From an uncultured Duncaniella sp. (GTDB lineage: Bacteria; Bacteroidota; Bacteroidia; Bacteroidales; Muribaculaceae), in the NCBI RefSeq assembly GCF_910577345.1, contig NZ_CAJTMT010000015.1, positions 36,185 through 85,534 of the forward strand: a DNA stretch of 49,350 nt, written 5' to 3'. How positions within the stretch are numbered: position 1 is the stretch's first letter; each line of letters begins with the position of its first letter. The notes below the pieces were generated by a model. The model ran no database searches. It was not told the DNA's origin and saw nothing but the letters and a program-made list of their open reading frames with translations. Below, piece after piece: positions 35,292 to 43,839 of the stretch. Both the position numbers and the translations under genes were made by a program.

Positions 35292-35684
35292 ATGAATTTT
35301 GAAATGACCATCAAAGTTCGCGACTATGAAGTGGATTCACAAGGCATAGTCAACAACGCGAACTATCTCCACTACCTCGAAATCACCCGCCATGACTTCT
35401 GCGAACACGCCGGAACATCTTTCCGCGCCATGCAGGAACAGGGATTGGATCCGGTGGTGCGCAAAATTGAAATTGAATACCTCTCTTCGCTGACACTTGG
35501 CGAGACCATGGTGTCGCGTCTCAGCATGAAGCGCGAAGGTGCGCGTTTCATCTTCGTGCAGGACATCTACAACGCCGGAAACGGCGCACATGTTGTCCAT
35601 GCGCTCGTTACAGTCGTCTGCCTTGAAAACGGTCGGCTCTCGCGTGGCGACATCCTCGCAGAAGCCTTCCGCGAATACCTATAA
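35292..35684 (+). CDS. Acyl-CoA thioesterase (4HBT/YbgC-like hotdog)
   Basis: This 130-residue hotdog-fold protein has RDYEVDSQGIVNNANYLHYL at residues 10-29; D16 is the likely catalytic residue of the YbgC/4-hydroxybenzoyl-CoA thioesterase family. It hydrolyses acyl-CoA or acyl-ACP esters in the cytoplasm. It sits between the acyl-CoA synthetase and dprA, in the same direction and closely spaced. Confidence 0.9.
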   Translation: MNFEMTIKVRDYEVDSQGIVNNANYLHYLEITRHDFCEHAGTSFRAMQEQGLDPVVRKIEIEYLSSLTLGETMVSRLSMKREGARFIFVQDIYNAGNGAHVVHALVTVVCLENGRLSRGDILAEAFREYL

Positions 35685-35710
35685 TCCACGGATACACCCC
35701 AACGGACTCA

Positions 35711-36820
35711 ATGACCCATGATGAACTGACATACCGCATAGCCTTCTCCTCGCTGCGCTCACTCACCCCCGCGCTGGCAACGTCGATTCTCGACCGTGTC
35801 GGCTCGGAGGAAAATTTCTTTGCGTTCTCCGAATCGCAACTGTCGGCCATGATGGGTTTCTCAAACCGTCTGTTCAAATCGTCCTTGCGCGCCGACGCGC
35901 TCTCCGCTGCCGCAGCCGAAAGAATTTTTATCGACAGCAACTCAATATCAGCCATATATTTCCGCGATGAGAGGTATCCGCAACGGCTTCTTGAATGTGA
36001 CGACGCACCGCTGATGCTCTACGGTCTCGGGGACTGCGACCTCAACCGTTCCCGCTTCATATCGATTGTCGGCACTCGCCACGCCACTGCCTATGGTATT
36101 GATTTCGTCGAACGTCTTGTCGACGATCTAGCCACACTCCTGCCGGAAAAACCTGTAATTGTCAGCGGACTCGCCTACGGAATAGACATTGCGTCCCATC
36201 GTGCAGCCCTCAAAGCGGGACTTCCGACCATAGCCGTACTTGCCCACGGCCTCAACACGCTCTATCCATCGCAACACCGAAGGGTTGCGGTAGATATGAT
36301 ACACGGCAACGGTATGCTTCTGACCGACTACCCATCGTCGGCTCAGGTACACAAAGGCAACTTCCTCGCCCGCAACAGGATTGTCGCAGGACTGTCGGAC
36401 GCACTCATCGTTGCGGAATCGGCATCCAAAGGTGGTGCACTCGTAACAGCACGTCTTGCCTCCGGCTACAATCGCGATGTCTTCGCCCTGCCGGGGAGGA
36501 TTTCCGACAAATACTCCGCCGGATGCAACGCCTTGATTGCCAATAATGTTGCAGCGCTCATAACCTCGGCATCAGACCTCTGCGCCCACCTCGGCTGGCC
36601 AACGGTAAGTGCGCAACCCGAAACTCCAAGCCTATTCCCGACACTTACACCGGAAGAGGAAGCGGTTATCGGAATAATGACCGACCGTGGCGAAGTCACT
36701 CTGCCGGAACTCAGCAGCCGAATAGACATACCCATTCCCCGCCTCATGGCAATGCTCATTGACATGGAATTCCGTTCATTAATCATGAACATTCCCGGCG
36801 GCAGGTATAGGCTGAGGTAG
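35711..36820 (+). CDS. dprA: DNA-processing protein DprA
   Basis: DprA binds incoming single-stranded DNA and loads RecA during transformation; it is also widely present in bacteria not known to be competent. The 369-residue protein has an N-terminal helical SAM-like region (1-80) and the Rossmann-like DprA core with IVGTRHATAYGIDFVERL, VSGLAYGIDIASHRAAL, LAHGLNTLYPSQHRRVA and ARNRIVAGLSDALIVAES. A C-terminal winged-helix (about 305-369) follows. It starts 26 bases after the thioesterase stop. Confidence 0.93.
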   Translation: MTHDELTYRIAFSSLRSLTPALATSILDRVGSEENFFAFSESQLSAMMGFSNRLFKSSLRADALSAAAAERIFIDSNSISAIYFRDERYPQRLLECDDAPLMLYGLGDCDLNRSRFISIVGTRHATAYGIDFVERLVDDLATLLPEKPVIVSGLAYGIDIASHRAALKAGLPTIAVLAHGLNTLYPSQHRRVAVDMIHGNGMLLTDYPSSAQVHKGNFLARNRIVAGLSDALIVAESASKGGALVTARLASGYNRDVFALPGRISDKYSAGCNALIANNVAALITSASDLCAHLGWPTVSAQPETPSLFPTLTPEEEAVIGIMTDRGEVTLPELSSRIDIPIPRLMAMLIDMEFRSLIMNIPGGRYRLR

Positions 36821-36829
36821 TTGTGAGTT

Positions 36830-36992
36830 ATTAGTTTTCAGTTGTGAGTTTTCAGTTTTTAGTTGTTAATTGAGAATTAACGCACTTCATACCTTCAACG
36901 ACAATTGGACTGACAACTCAAAACTCACAACTGACAACCCAAAACCCACAACTCAAAACTCAAAACTCAAAACCCAAAACTAACAACTAACC
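36830..36992. repeat. Low-complexity inverted repeat between dprA and the phosphorylase gene
   Basis: The left side (36822-36866) is built from T-rich words such as GTGAGTTTTCAGTTTTTAGT. The right side (36912-36990) has the complementary words AACTCAAAAC and CACAACTGACAAC in about eight copies. The two sides can fold on each other with irregular pairing. No gene is visible in this gap. Confidence 0.7.
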
Positions 36993-37001
36993 ATAACCCC
37001 C

Positions 37002-37877
37002 ATGGAAAAGAAAATCATAGCCCCATCCGAACTAATAATCAACCCTGACGGGTCGGTTTTTCACCTCCATCTTCGTCCCGAACAACTCACTGACCGCGTG
37101 ATTCTTGTGGGTGACCCCGCACGTGTCAACATGGTCGCTTCATTCTTCGACACCACTGATTTTGAAGTTTCGTCACGCGAATTCCACACCATCGGCGGCA
37201 CATTCAACGGCAAACCTATCATGTGTCTGTCACACGGTATCGGTCCCGACAACATCGACATCGTCATCAACGAACTCGATGCCCTCGCCAACGTGGACTT
37301 CAAGACCCGCGAGGTTAAGGACGAGAAGCGCCGTCTGACACTTGTCCGCATCGGCACCTCCGGCGCACTTCAGCCCGAACTCAAACTCGGCACCCCCGTT
37401 ATTGCCGAAAAAGCCATAGGTTTTGACGGTGTGCTCAACTATTATGCCGGACGCGATCTTGTGGCCGACCTTGATTTCGAACATGACTTCTGCGAGTCGG
37501 TGGGCTGGAATCCGCTTTGGGCCAAACCCTACGTTGTCAATGCCGATGAAGAGCTTGTGAATCAAATCGGACGCGACGACATGGTCCGCGGCAACACGAT
37601 TTCTGCCGTCGGCTTCTACGGTCCGCAGGGACGCGAACTGCGTCTGCCTCTCGCCAACCCCGACCTCAACCGCCGTATCGAGGAATTCCGCCACAATGGA
37701 CGCAAAGTCACAAACTATGAGATGGAATCAGCACCCCTCCAGGGTCTCGGCCGCCTTATGGGACACCGTGCGATGACCGTATGCTCAATCATCGCCAACC
37801 GCATGAACAACGATGCCAACCCCAACTACAAAACAGCCGTCCAGGACCTCGTGGCAACCGTCCTCGAGCGCATCTGA
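37002..37877 (+). CDS. Uridine phosphorylase-like nucleoside phosphorylase
   Basis: This 291-residue PNP/UDP-family enzyme cleaves a nucleoside with phosphate to base and ribose 1-phosphate. Recognisable parts are ILVGDPARVNMVASFF (phosphate site) and GIGPDNIDIVINELDAL, then VRIGTSGALQPELKLGTPVI and the late NYEMESAPLQGLGRLMGH motif that binds ribose. Nucleoside specificity is inferred from uridine phosphorylase likeness and not certain. The last eight codons and stop lie in a 67-base duplication that repeats beyond the gene. Confidence 0.87.
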   Translation: MEKKIIAPSELIINPDGSVFHLHLRPEQLTDRVILVGDPARVNMVASFFDTTDFEVSSREFHTIGGTFNGKPIMCLSHGIGPDNIDIVINELDALANVDFKTREVKDEKRRLTLVRIGTSGALQPELKLGTPVIAEKAIGFDGVLNYYAGRDLVADLDFEHDFCESVGWNPLWAKPYVVNADEELVNQIGRDDMVRGNTISAVGFYGPQGRELRLPLANPDLNRRIEEFRHNGRKVTNYEMESAPLQGLGRLMGHRAMTVCSIIANRMNNDANPNYKTAVQDLVATVLERI

Positions 37878-38008
37878 CCCCGCCTCTATACTCTATACTT
37901 TAATCTCTATACTCTTCGTGGCAACCGTCCTCGAGCGCATCTGCCCCCTGCCTCTATACTCTATACTTTAATCTCTATACTCTATACTTTAACCTCTATA
38001 CTAAAAAA
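37850..38008. repeat. 67-bp tandem duplication of a gene end, plus CTCTATACT words
   Basis: Bases 37850-37916 and about 37917-37984 are near-identical. The first copy includes the last codons of the phosphorylase gene (CGTGGCAACCGTCCTCGAGC); in the second the stop TGA has become TGC. The remainder is made of the words CTCTATACT and CTATACTTTAA in about ten copies. Confidence 0.85.
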
Positions 38009-38009
38009 T

Positions 38010-38741
38010 ATGCTCCGTTCAGCCTCAGAGCTTGAAGAGCGCATAATGCAGCTCGGTTTCCTCCCCTTTTTCCGAAACTCCATCCGTGGATTTTCCATAC
38101 AGGAAATGGTCGACCCACGCCTATGGTTCTCCGACGAAGAAGGGCCTTGGGAGTGGAAAGGTCCGGTCATAAGGAATCTGAACTGCGCCTACGGTAAATT
38201 TTTCAACGGCAAAGCCGGGTATATCAGTCTTGACTGGTTTCCCGACTTTGCCAACTACCGTCGGTCACTCCGCCCTGTCGATACGGGTGCATCAAATCCG
38301 GAAACAGGAATCAGCGAAAGGATGATTCTCGATACCATACGCGCCCACGAATCACTCCTGTCCAAAGAACTTAAAGACCTCTGCGGACTTAAATCAGCCA
38401 ACAAGCGTCGGAAATTCGACCTGATAGACACACTTGAACCCGCTCCGGTCGCCGTCAACCGTCGTCGTGGAGGACTCGAACCCGCGCTTACAGGATTGCA
38501 GATGTCGACGCGCATCGTTATCGCCGATTTCGAATACAACATCTCCCGCTCCGGCGAACCATACGGCTGGGGAGTGGCGCGCTATACCACTCCGGAAGCG
38601 CTTTATGGCGAGGAAATCCTCACAGCCTGCGAAGGTCGTGACCCTCAGGAATCGAGAGAACTTATCATCGGTCAACTATCATCCATTTTCCCGGATACTC
38701 CCACTGCAAAACTGCTTAAACTCGTCGATACCATCCGGTGA
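38010..38741 (+). CDS. AlkZ-related protein
   Basis: This 243-residue protein resembles the short AlkZ-related family (relatives of the HTH DNA glycosylase AlkZ/YcaQ). Supporting parts are GFLPFFRNSIRGFSIQEM near the N-terminus, YGKFFNGKAGYISLDWFPDF at about 62-81, LLSKELKDLCGL near 115 and SGEPYGWGVARYTTPEALYG near 185. AlkZ removes cross-links and damaged bases; this shorter relative may act on DNA, but activity is inferred only from family. It stands alone after the duplicated CTATACT region. Confidence 0.6.
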   Translation: MLRSASELEERIMQLGFLPFFRNSIRGFSIQEMVDPRLWFSDEEGPWEWKGPVIRNLNCAYGKFFNGKAGYISLDWFPDFANYRRSLRPVDTGASNPETGISERMILDTIRAHESLLSKELKDLCGLKSANKRRKFDLIDTLEPAPVAVNRRRGGLEPALTGLQMSTRIVIADFEYNISRSGEPYGWGVARYTTPEALYGEEILTACEGRDPQESRELIIGQLSSIFPDTPTAKLLKLVDTIR

Positions 38742-38847
38742 AAACATGCCGACATAAGCGCAGGCTAAGAAATAAATCCGAAGTTAATTTATTTTAAATT
38801 TCGGTGAAAAACCATAATCTCATTTAGCCACAATAGGGTTTTAGTTG

Positions 38848-38855
38848 TATATTTG
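38848..38855 (+). promoter_or_regulatory. -7 element upstream of the first thioredoxin-fold gene
   Basis: TATATTTG fits the TANNTTTG consensus, with TTA or TTTA 20-22 bases upstream. The implied leader is about 50 bases. The duplicated block begins downstream of this element, so it was not copied with the second gene. Confidence 0.5.
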
Positions 38856-38913
38856 CCGATATAATTCATTACACTTCACGAATACAACTATATCAAAGTA
38901 ACATCCTCTCACC

Positions 38914-40119
38914 ATGAAACTATCCGTTATCATTTCTTGCGCGCTCTGCGCGATGGGTTTGCTCTCTGCTCCAATGCCGGCATCAGCCCAGACCTACACT
39001 CTTGACGTTCAGTTCAAAAACATCCCAGACAGTGTCCGCTTCACACTTGGAAGCAATGATGACAAATACAAGCAAAAAGTCTACACGTCGGACAATCGTC
39101 TGCGTTTCGACATTGACATCACGGAAGATTATCCCGTCGAATTCTATCTCATAGGCAAGAATCCCGACCAACCGAAAACAGATCGTTTCTTCATCAATTT
39201 CTATGCAGGCAAAGGAATAAACCACCGTGTCACCTCATATCTCGACGGCTTCTCGACAGACAGCGTGACATTTGCCGGTGCGCCGTGGGATGCTGCCCAC
39301 AATCAATGGACAAAGTTCCACAATACCAACACCAAATGCAAGAATCACTACAGCAAACTTCGTGATGAATTATTCATGTCCCGTCCTAAAACAGAGGATG
39401 GTTATATAGAAATGGATTCTATATCACAAGCCAAAGCTAAATCATTAATGGCTGAGATTATGCGTCTGCAGGATGAGTTTTATGATGGATGCAAAAACTT
39501 CATCATGTCGCATCCCGACTCGCCGGATGCCCTTGATTTACTTGGATGGAGATACCCCGCTTTCACTCAATCCGAACTTGAGGAAATAGCGTCAAAGGTC
39601 CCTGTAGCTCTGAAGAAGTCACCGGAAAACCTTCGCCTTGAAAAACTGGTTTCTATCACACGAATCGTCCCCGGCGCTAAACTCTCGGACTATGACATTG
39701 AAGGAGAAAACGCAGATGGCTCGCCGATAAGACTATCTCAATTCACCACACCCTACATCCTCTTGGATTTCAATTCTCTTGGTTGCGGAGCATGTAGAGC
39801 TGCTGCAAAACAAGAACTTCCCGGATTCTTGGAAAAATATGGCGACCGCGTGACCTTTGTCAGCTATTCCGTGGATGAAGACCGCAAATCAATGCTAAAG
39901 GCCCATGAACTTGACAAAGCCACCTGGCCCACAATCTGGAATGGAAGTGGACGCTCCAGTGACACATCTATGAAATATGGAGTGACCGGCTACCCAACCT
40001 TCTTCCTCTTCGGTCCCGACCGCACCCTCATCGACCAATGGTCAGGCTGGGGTCCCGGCAGCATAGAAGCACAATTCACCAGCCTCACCAAAGCCTCCGA
40101 CAACAACTCTCAGGAATAA
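38914..40119 (+). CDS. Secreted TlpA-like thioredoxin-fold protein, copy A
   Basis: This 401-residue protein has a signal peptide cleaved near ASAQ (residue 26), a long N-terminal beta-rich domain of the kind linked to TlpA-like proteins in Bacteroidota (about 27-130), a helical middle and a thioredoxin-fold C-terminus (about 255-395). The redox pair is C291-GA-C294 in LGCGACR and the cis-Pro loop is GYPTFFLFGPD. The usual Trp before the first Cys is Gly. It should work in the periplasm as a disulfide reductase or isomerase. A promoter-like -7 element lies at 38848. The next gene is a tandem paralogue. Confidence 0.85.
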   Translation: MKLSVIISCALCAMGLLSAPMPASAQTYTLDVQFKNIPDSVRFTLGSNDDKYKQKVYTSDNRLRFDIDITEDYPVEFYLIGKNPDQPKTDRFFINFYAGKGINHRVTSYLDGFSTDSVTFAGAPWDAAHNQWTKFHNTNTKCKNHYSKLRDELFMSRPKTEDGYIEMDSISQAKAKSLMAEIMRLQDEFYDGCKNFIMSHPDSPDALDLLGWRYPAFTQSELEEIASKVPVALKKSPENLRLEKLVSITRIVPGAKLSDYDIEGENADGSPIRLSQFTTPYILLDFNSLGCGACRAAAKQELPGFLEKYGDRVTFVSYSVDEDRKSMLKAHELDKATWPTIWNGSGRSSDTSMKYGVTGYPTFFLFGPDRTLIDQWSGWGPGSIEAQFTSLTKASDNNSQE

Positions 40120-40184
40120 TCCGTATACCCCCTGCTTCCGCGCAGGGAAAGCATACAGCTATATCAAAGTAACATCCTCTCACC

Positions 40185-41453
40185 ATGAAACTATCCGTTA
40201 TCATTTCTTGCGCGATCTGCGCGATGGGATTGCTCTCTGCTTCAATGCCGGCATCAGCCCAGACCTATACACTTGACGTTCAGTTCAAAAACATTCCAGA
40301 CAGTGTCCGCTTCACACTTGGAAGCCATGATGACAAATACAAACAAAAAGTCTACACGTCGGATAATCGTCTGCATTTCGACATTGACATCACGGAAGAT
40401 TATCCCGTCAGATTTTATCTTACAGGAAAGAACCCTGATCAACCGAAAACAGACCATTTCTTCATCAATTTCTATGCAGGCAAAGGAATAAACCACCGTG
40501 TCACCTCATATCTCGACGGCTTCTCGACAGACAGCGTGACATTTGCCGGTGCGCCGTGGGACACCGCCCACGATTACTGGACTAAGTTCTATTGGACCAA
40601 CACCAAATGCAGAGAGCATCACCGCAAACTTCAACAGAAATTATTAAGTTCATGTCCTAAAACAGAGGATGGTAACATTGATATGGATTCTGCAACATAC
40701 GCTAAAGTACATTTTTCAAGGACTGAAATCATGCGTCTGCAGGATGAATACTTTAATGAATGTAAAAACTTCATAAGGTCGCATCCCGACTCCCCCGATG
40801 CTCTCGGTCTTATTAACTCCGAGCTCTTCACTCAATCCGAACTCCAGGAAATCGCGTCAAATGTCCCCGCAAATCTGAAGAAATCTCCGGAAAACCTTCA
40901 CCTCGAAAAGCTCATCTCCATCACACAAATCGCTCCCGGAGCCAAACTCTTGGATTATGACATTGAAGGAGAAAACGCAGATGGCTCACCGATAAAATTA
41001 TCTCAATTCACCACACCCTACATCCTCGTGGAATTCAATTCACTTGGCTGTAGTGCATGTAGAGCGGCAGCAAGAAATGAACTCCCGGGATTCGTGGAGA
41101 AATATGGCGACCGCGTGACATTTGTCAGCTATTCCACAGAAAATGACCGTAAATCAATGCTCAAGACTCATGAACTTGACAAAGCCACCTGGCCCACAAT
41201 CTGGGATGGCAAAGGGCACTCCGGAGACACATCCCTGAAATATGGTGTCGTAAGCTATCCCACCTTCTTCCTCTTCGGTCCCGACCGCACCCTCATCGAC
41301 CAATGGTTAGGCTGGGGTCCCCAACGTGGCTCAATAGAGTACAACTTTGAGCGCCTCACCAACCCCTCTGACAACAACTCTAAAAATAACCCGCAGAAAC
41401 AACCCCTGCCCCCGCATAGGCAAAGCATACAACACATACAAAAGTCCCTATAA
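40185..41453 (+). CDS. Secreted TlpA-like thioredoxin-fold protein, copy B
   Basis: This 422-residue paralogue of the preceding gene is about 95% alike over the first 140 residues and around 80% over the thioredoxin domain, but differs much more at about 145-215. The redox pair is C289-SA-C292 in LGCSACR. The upstream 26 bases are copied too, including AAGTAACATCCTCTCACCAT. Compared with copy A, the stop after DNNS is lost and the frame runs into former intergenic sequence, giving an added C-terminal tail of about 25 residues (NPQKQPLPPHRQSIQHIQKS). It probably depends on transcription from copy A. Confidence 0.85.
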   Translation: MKLSVIISCAICAMGLLSASMPASAQTYTLDVQFKNIPDSVRFTLGSHDDKYKQKVYTSDNRLHFDIDITEDYPVRFYLTGKNPDQPKTDHFFINFYAGKGINHRVTSYLDGFSTDSVTFAGAPWDTAHDYWTKFYWTNTKCREHHRKLQQKLLSSCPKTEDGNIDMDSATYAKVHFSRTEIMRLQDEYFNECKNFIRSHPDSPDALGLINSELFTQSELQEIASNVPANLKKSPENLHLEKLISITQIAPGAKLLDYDIEGENADGSPIKLSQFTTPYILVEFNSLGCSACRAAARNELPGFVEKYGDRVTFVSYSTENDRKSMLKTHELDKATWPTIWDGKGHSGDTSLKYGVVSYPTFFLFGPDRTLIDQWLGWGPQRGSIEYNFERLTNPSDNNSKNNPQKQPLPPHRQSIQHIQKSL

Positions 41454-41500
41454 CACGTTCCGCATTAGCTTGAAGCAAAACAAATTTGTTATATGATAGA
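41437..41500. repeat. Left copy of a diverged direct repeat flanking the 41.4-42.6 kb gap
   Basis: ACAAAAGTCCCTATAACACG and the following CGCATTAGCTTGAAGC match 42510-42575 with about 80% identity, in the same orientation. Confidence 0.7.
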
Positions 41501-41680
41501 ATACATGGCATCATCCAACCACATTGATCCATGTATTCTTTTTATATTTCAATAACGTCCCATGGATTATATTACAATAACATAGCACGAAATATGATAA
41601 AATTTCAGTTTGAAATTAAACGCATAGATTCTTATAATCTGGAAGAATTCCATTATGATACGGGAAAATACCATCACGAA

Positions 41681-41913
41681 GCAGGAAAAATAAAACCGCA
41701 AAGCAGGAAGAATCAAGCCACAAAGCAGGAAAAATAAAACCGCAAAGCAGGAAAAATAAAACCGCAAAGCAGGAAAAATAAAACCGCAAAGTAGGAAGAA
41801 TCAAGCCGCAAAGCAGGAAAAATCAAGCCGCAAAGTAGGAAAAATCAAGCCGCAAAGCAGGAAGAATCAAACCGCAAAGCAGGAAGAATCAAACCACAAA
41901 ACAGGGAAGAATC
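41681..41913. repeat. 22-bp minisatellite, ten copies
   Basis: Ten head-to-tail units start at 41681, 41703, 41725 and so on every 22 bases, with a partial eleventh. A typical unit begins GCAGGAAAAATAAAACCGCA. Units differ at a few fixed sites: AAAAATAAA or AGAATCAAG, and GCAGG or GTAGG. There are no spacers. The period is not a multiple of three. Confidence 0.93.
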
Positions 41914-41954
41914 TTATCTCGAGAGGAGGCCCCGGATGGCAATCAGCAAGCTGC

Positions 41955-42341
41955 GCAGCAGCGGTGTGATGGTAGCCCCATCACGAGCGGCAATGAAAAA
42001 TGGAGGCCGAAGGCCGGAATTTTTCATTTGACGCGAGGCATGGGGTTATGGCGGATTCTTTCATGACGGGCATCGAAGATGTCCGATAATAGTTCACATT
42101 GTCTTTCCGCCGGATTTACAGATCTATAATTGAGGGGCATCTATATTCCATTCTTATCTTAGAATCGAGAAAATCACAAGACCAATACAACGCGTATTGC
42201 AACTGCATTATCGGACATCTTCGATGCCCATAATATGAAATTTATCATCTACCCCATGCCTCGCGACCATGAAAAATTCCGGCCTTCGGCCTCCATTTTT
42301 CATAGTCACTCGTGATGGGGCTACCATCATACCGCTGCTGC
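41955..42341. repeat. Quasi-palindrome of about 390 bp with 135-base arms
   Basis: 41955-42090 and 42207-42341 are inverted copies with high identity. Each arm has two hairpins of its own: GTGATGG/CCATCAC, and ATGAAAAAT/ATTTTTCAT around GGCCGAAGGCC. Each arm also ends in GGGCATCGAAGATGTCCGAT. A 116-base unique loop lies between. No open frame of real quality is seen. It may be two inverted copies of a structured repeat or the remains of a miniature mobile element. Confidence 0.88.
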
Positions 42342-42500
42342 TATATAACTACCCGTTTGTTATTTTTATTTAAGCTGGTGATGGAATCATCATTTGGACT
42401 TCGCAGCTCACTTACTGCCTTCCGGATTTTAACAATTCCACGGAAAAAACAGACTGCCCCCTATTTGGGGTTCAATCCGAAAATCCGGTTCATGTAAGAT

Positions 42501-42724
42501 GAAAAGAGATACAAAAGTCGCTATAACGCGTTCCGCATTAGCTTAGAGCAATATGACAAATTGTTATATGACAGAACAGAATAAACAAAAGTATGATTTG
42601 CTGAAATTAATCTTTTTGTATCTTCTGACATTCTGTCTTTATGTACCCTTTTCAGATGTTGACGGATTTAATGCGCCGTAATTACGGCTTGCCCCCTATT
42701 TCGTTCGTTTGTATCTCTTTTCGT
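42501..42724. repeat. Dispersed repeat, copy 4, with inverted ends
   Basis: GAAAAGAGATACAAAAG at 42501-42517 is inverted at 42709-42724. Inside, 42510-42575 is the right direct repeat and 42590-42690 matches the repeat at 130-235. It carries a diverged form of the core found at 4.3 and 22.0 kb. It ends about 40 bases from the tRNA terminator. Confidence 0.7.
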
Positions 42725-42760
42725 GGCGCTCATTGGATTATGCCCATGTCGGACAAATTG

Positions 42761-42798
42761 AAAAAAAGCCTTCCGGTTCGTTGTGAACCGGAAGGCTT
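42761..42798 (-). terminator. Terminator of the initiator tRNA
   Basis: 42766-42779 and 42785-42798 form a perfect 14-bp stem (AAGCCTTCCGGTTC with its complement) around a 5-base loop. On the minus strand a run of seven T follows. It starts five bases from the tRNA 3' end. Confidence 0.95.
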
Positions 42799-42802
42799 GT
42801 CT

Positions 42803-42877
<75 letters not shown>

Positions 42878-42895
42878 ATGTCGTTTTTCGTGGTG

Positions 42896-42926
42896 CAAAG
42901 GTAGGCACTTTTTATTTCACCTCCAA
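42896..42926 (-). promoter_or_regulatory. Promoter of the initiator tRNA
   Basis: On the minus strand TTG (42924-42926) is followed after 20 bases by TACCTTTG (42896-42903). It lies 19 bases upstream of the tRNA 5' end and has the same form as the greA and rpsA promoters. Confidence 0.8.
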
Positions 42927-43061
42927 ATTTTACACCCGTTTTATTAGTTAAATTAAGTTAACATGAGATTTTCCATTGAAATTTCACCTCTCCGGAGCGT
43001 TATAAGTTTAGAGAAAATCACTTTTCATCATCCGCAAGAGGATATTTCGACGCGGAATTCG

Positions 43062-43069
43062 TAAATTTG
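43062..43069 (+). promoter_or_regulatory. -7 element directly before the first rhomboid gene
   Basis: TAAATTTG ends only five bases before the ATG at 43075. If used, the mRNA would start at or next to the start codon and have no leader. No clear -33 box is seen. Confidence 0.45.
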
Positions 43070-43074
43070 CACTT

Positions 43075-43839
43075 ATGCACAACGGTTCATCATTTTTTTC
43101 ACAAATACCGCCGGTAACAAAAAATCTGATTATCATCAACCTGATAGTCTGGCTGGCGATGTTCGTCTTGCCCGGGAAACTCGGGACTGGACTTGAAAAC
43201 TTCGGAGGTCTCCACTACTTCCTTGCTGCCGACTTCAACCCCGCGCAGCTCATAACCTACATGTTCATGCACTCCACCCAGAGTTTCGCACACATATTTT
43301 TCAATATGTTCTCTCTCTGGATGTTTGGCATGACGCTCGAACGCACCCTCGGTAGCGCACGTTTCCTATTCTACTATATCTCCTGCGGTGTCGGAGCCGC
43401 ATTGATTCAGGAACTCGTGTGGATGCTGACTTGGGAGGACACCTTCGTGCGCCTTATCTCCGCAAGTTACCACATTGATTTCCCTGAAGCCCGCGAATAC
43501 ATCCAGCAACTCACCCTCAGTCCCGAAGGCAAGGCTGCCCTTGCGCGCAACCTCAACATCTTCGTCACCATCGGAGCATCAGGAGCTGTCTACGGCGTGC
43601 TGCTTGCATTCGGTATGCTCTTCCCCAACGCACCTCTATACCTCTTCTTCATTCCTGTACCCGTGAAGGCCAAATGGATGGTAATCGGCATGGGTGCCAT
43701 CGAGCTGCTCATCGGTCTGAGCGAAGCCTCCGGCAAGGCAGACGGAGTCGCCCACTTCGCCCACCTCGGCGGCATGATATTCGGTTTCCTCATCATCCTT
43801 TATTGGAAAAAGAAAGGGACGTTCCATGGGGGTTACTGA
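43075..43839 (+). CDS. Rhomboid family intramembrane serine protease (first of pair)
   Basis: This 254-residue protein has about six to seven membrane helices. The catalytic serine is S169 in IGASGAVYG and the histidine is H230 in HFAHLGGMIFGF. The first helix and MFMHSTQSFAHIFFNMFSLW, with the His/Asn oxyanion region, match the family. Rhomboids cut membrane proteins inside the bilayer; the substrate is unknown. The last 14 bases overlap the second rhomboid gene. Confidence 0.93.
   Translation: MHNGSSFFSQIPPVTKNLIIINLIVWLAMFVLPGKLGTGLENFGGLHYFLAADFNPAQLITYMFMHSTQSFAHIFFNMFSLWMFGMTLERTLGSARFLFYYISCGVGAALIQELVWMLTWEDTFVRLISASYHIDFPEAREYIQQLTLSPEGKAALARNLNIFVTIGASGAVYGVLLAFGMLFPNAPLYLFFIPVPVKAKWMVIGMGAIELLIGLSEASGKADGVAHFAHLGGMIFGFLIILYWKKKGTFHGGY

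Noticed and set aside
41531..41737. A 68-codon plus-strand frame
   Set aside because: It runs into the 22-bp array and stops there; there is no family likeness and the composition is poor.
41681..41913. CRISPR array
   Set aside because: The 22-bp units lie head to tail without spacers, and no cas genes are near.
42312..42497. A 61-codon plus-strand frame
   Set aside because: It starts in the quasi-palindrome arm and has no support besides being open.
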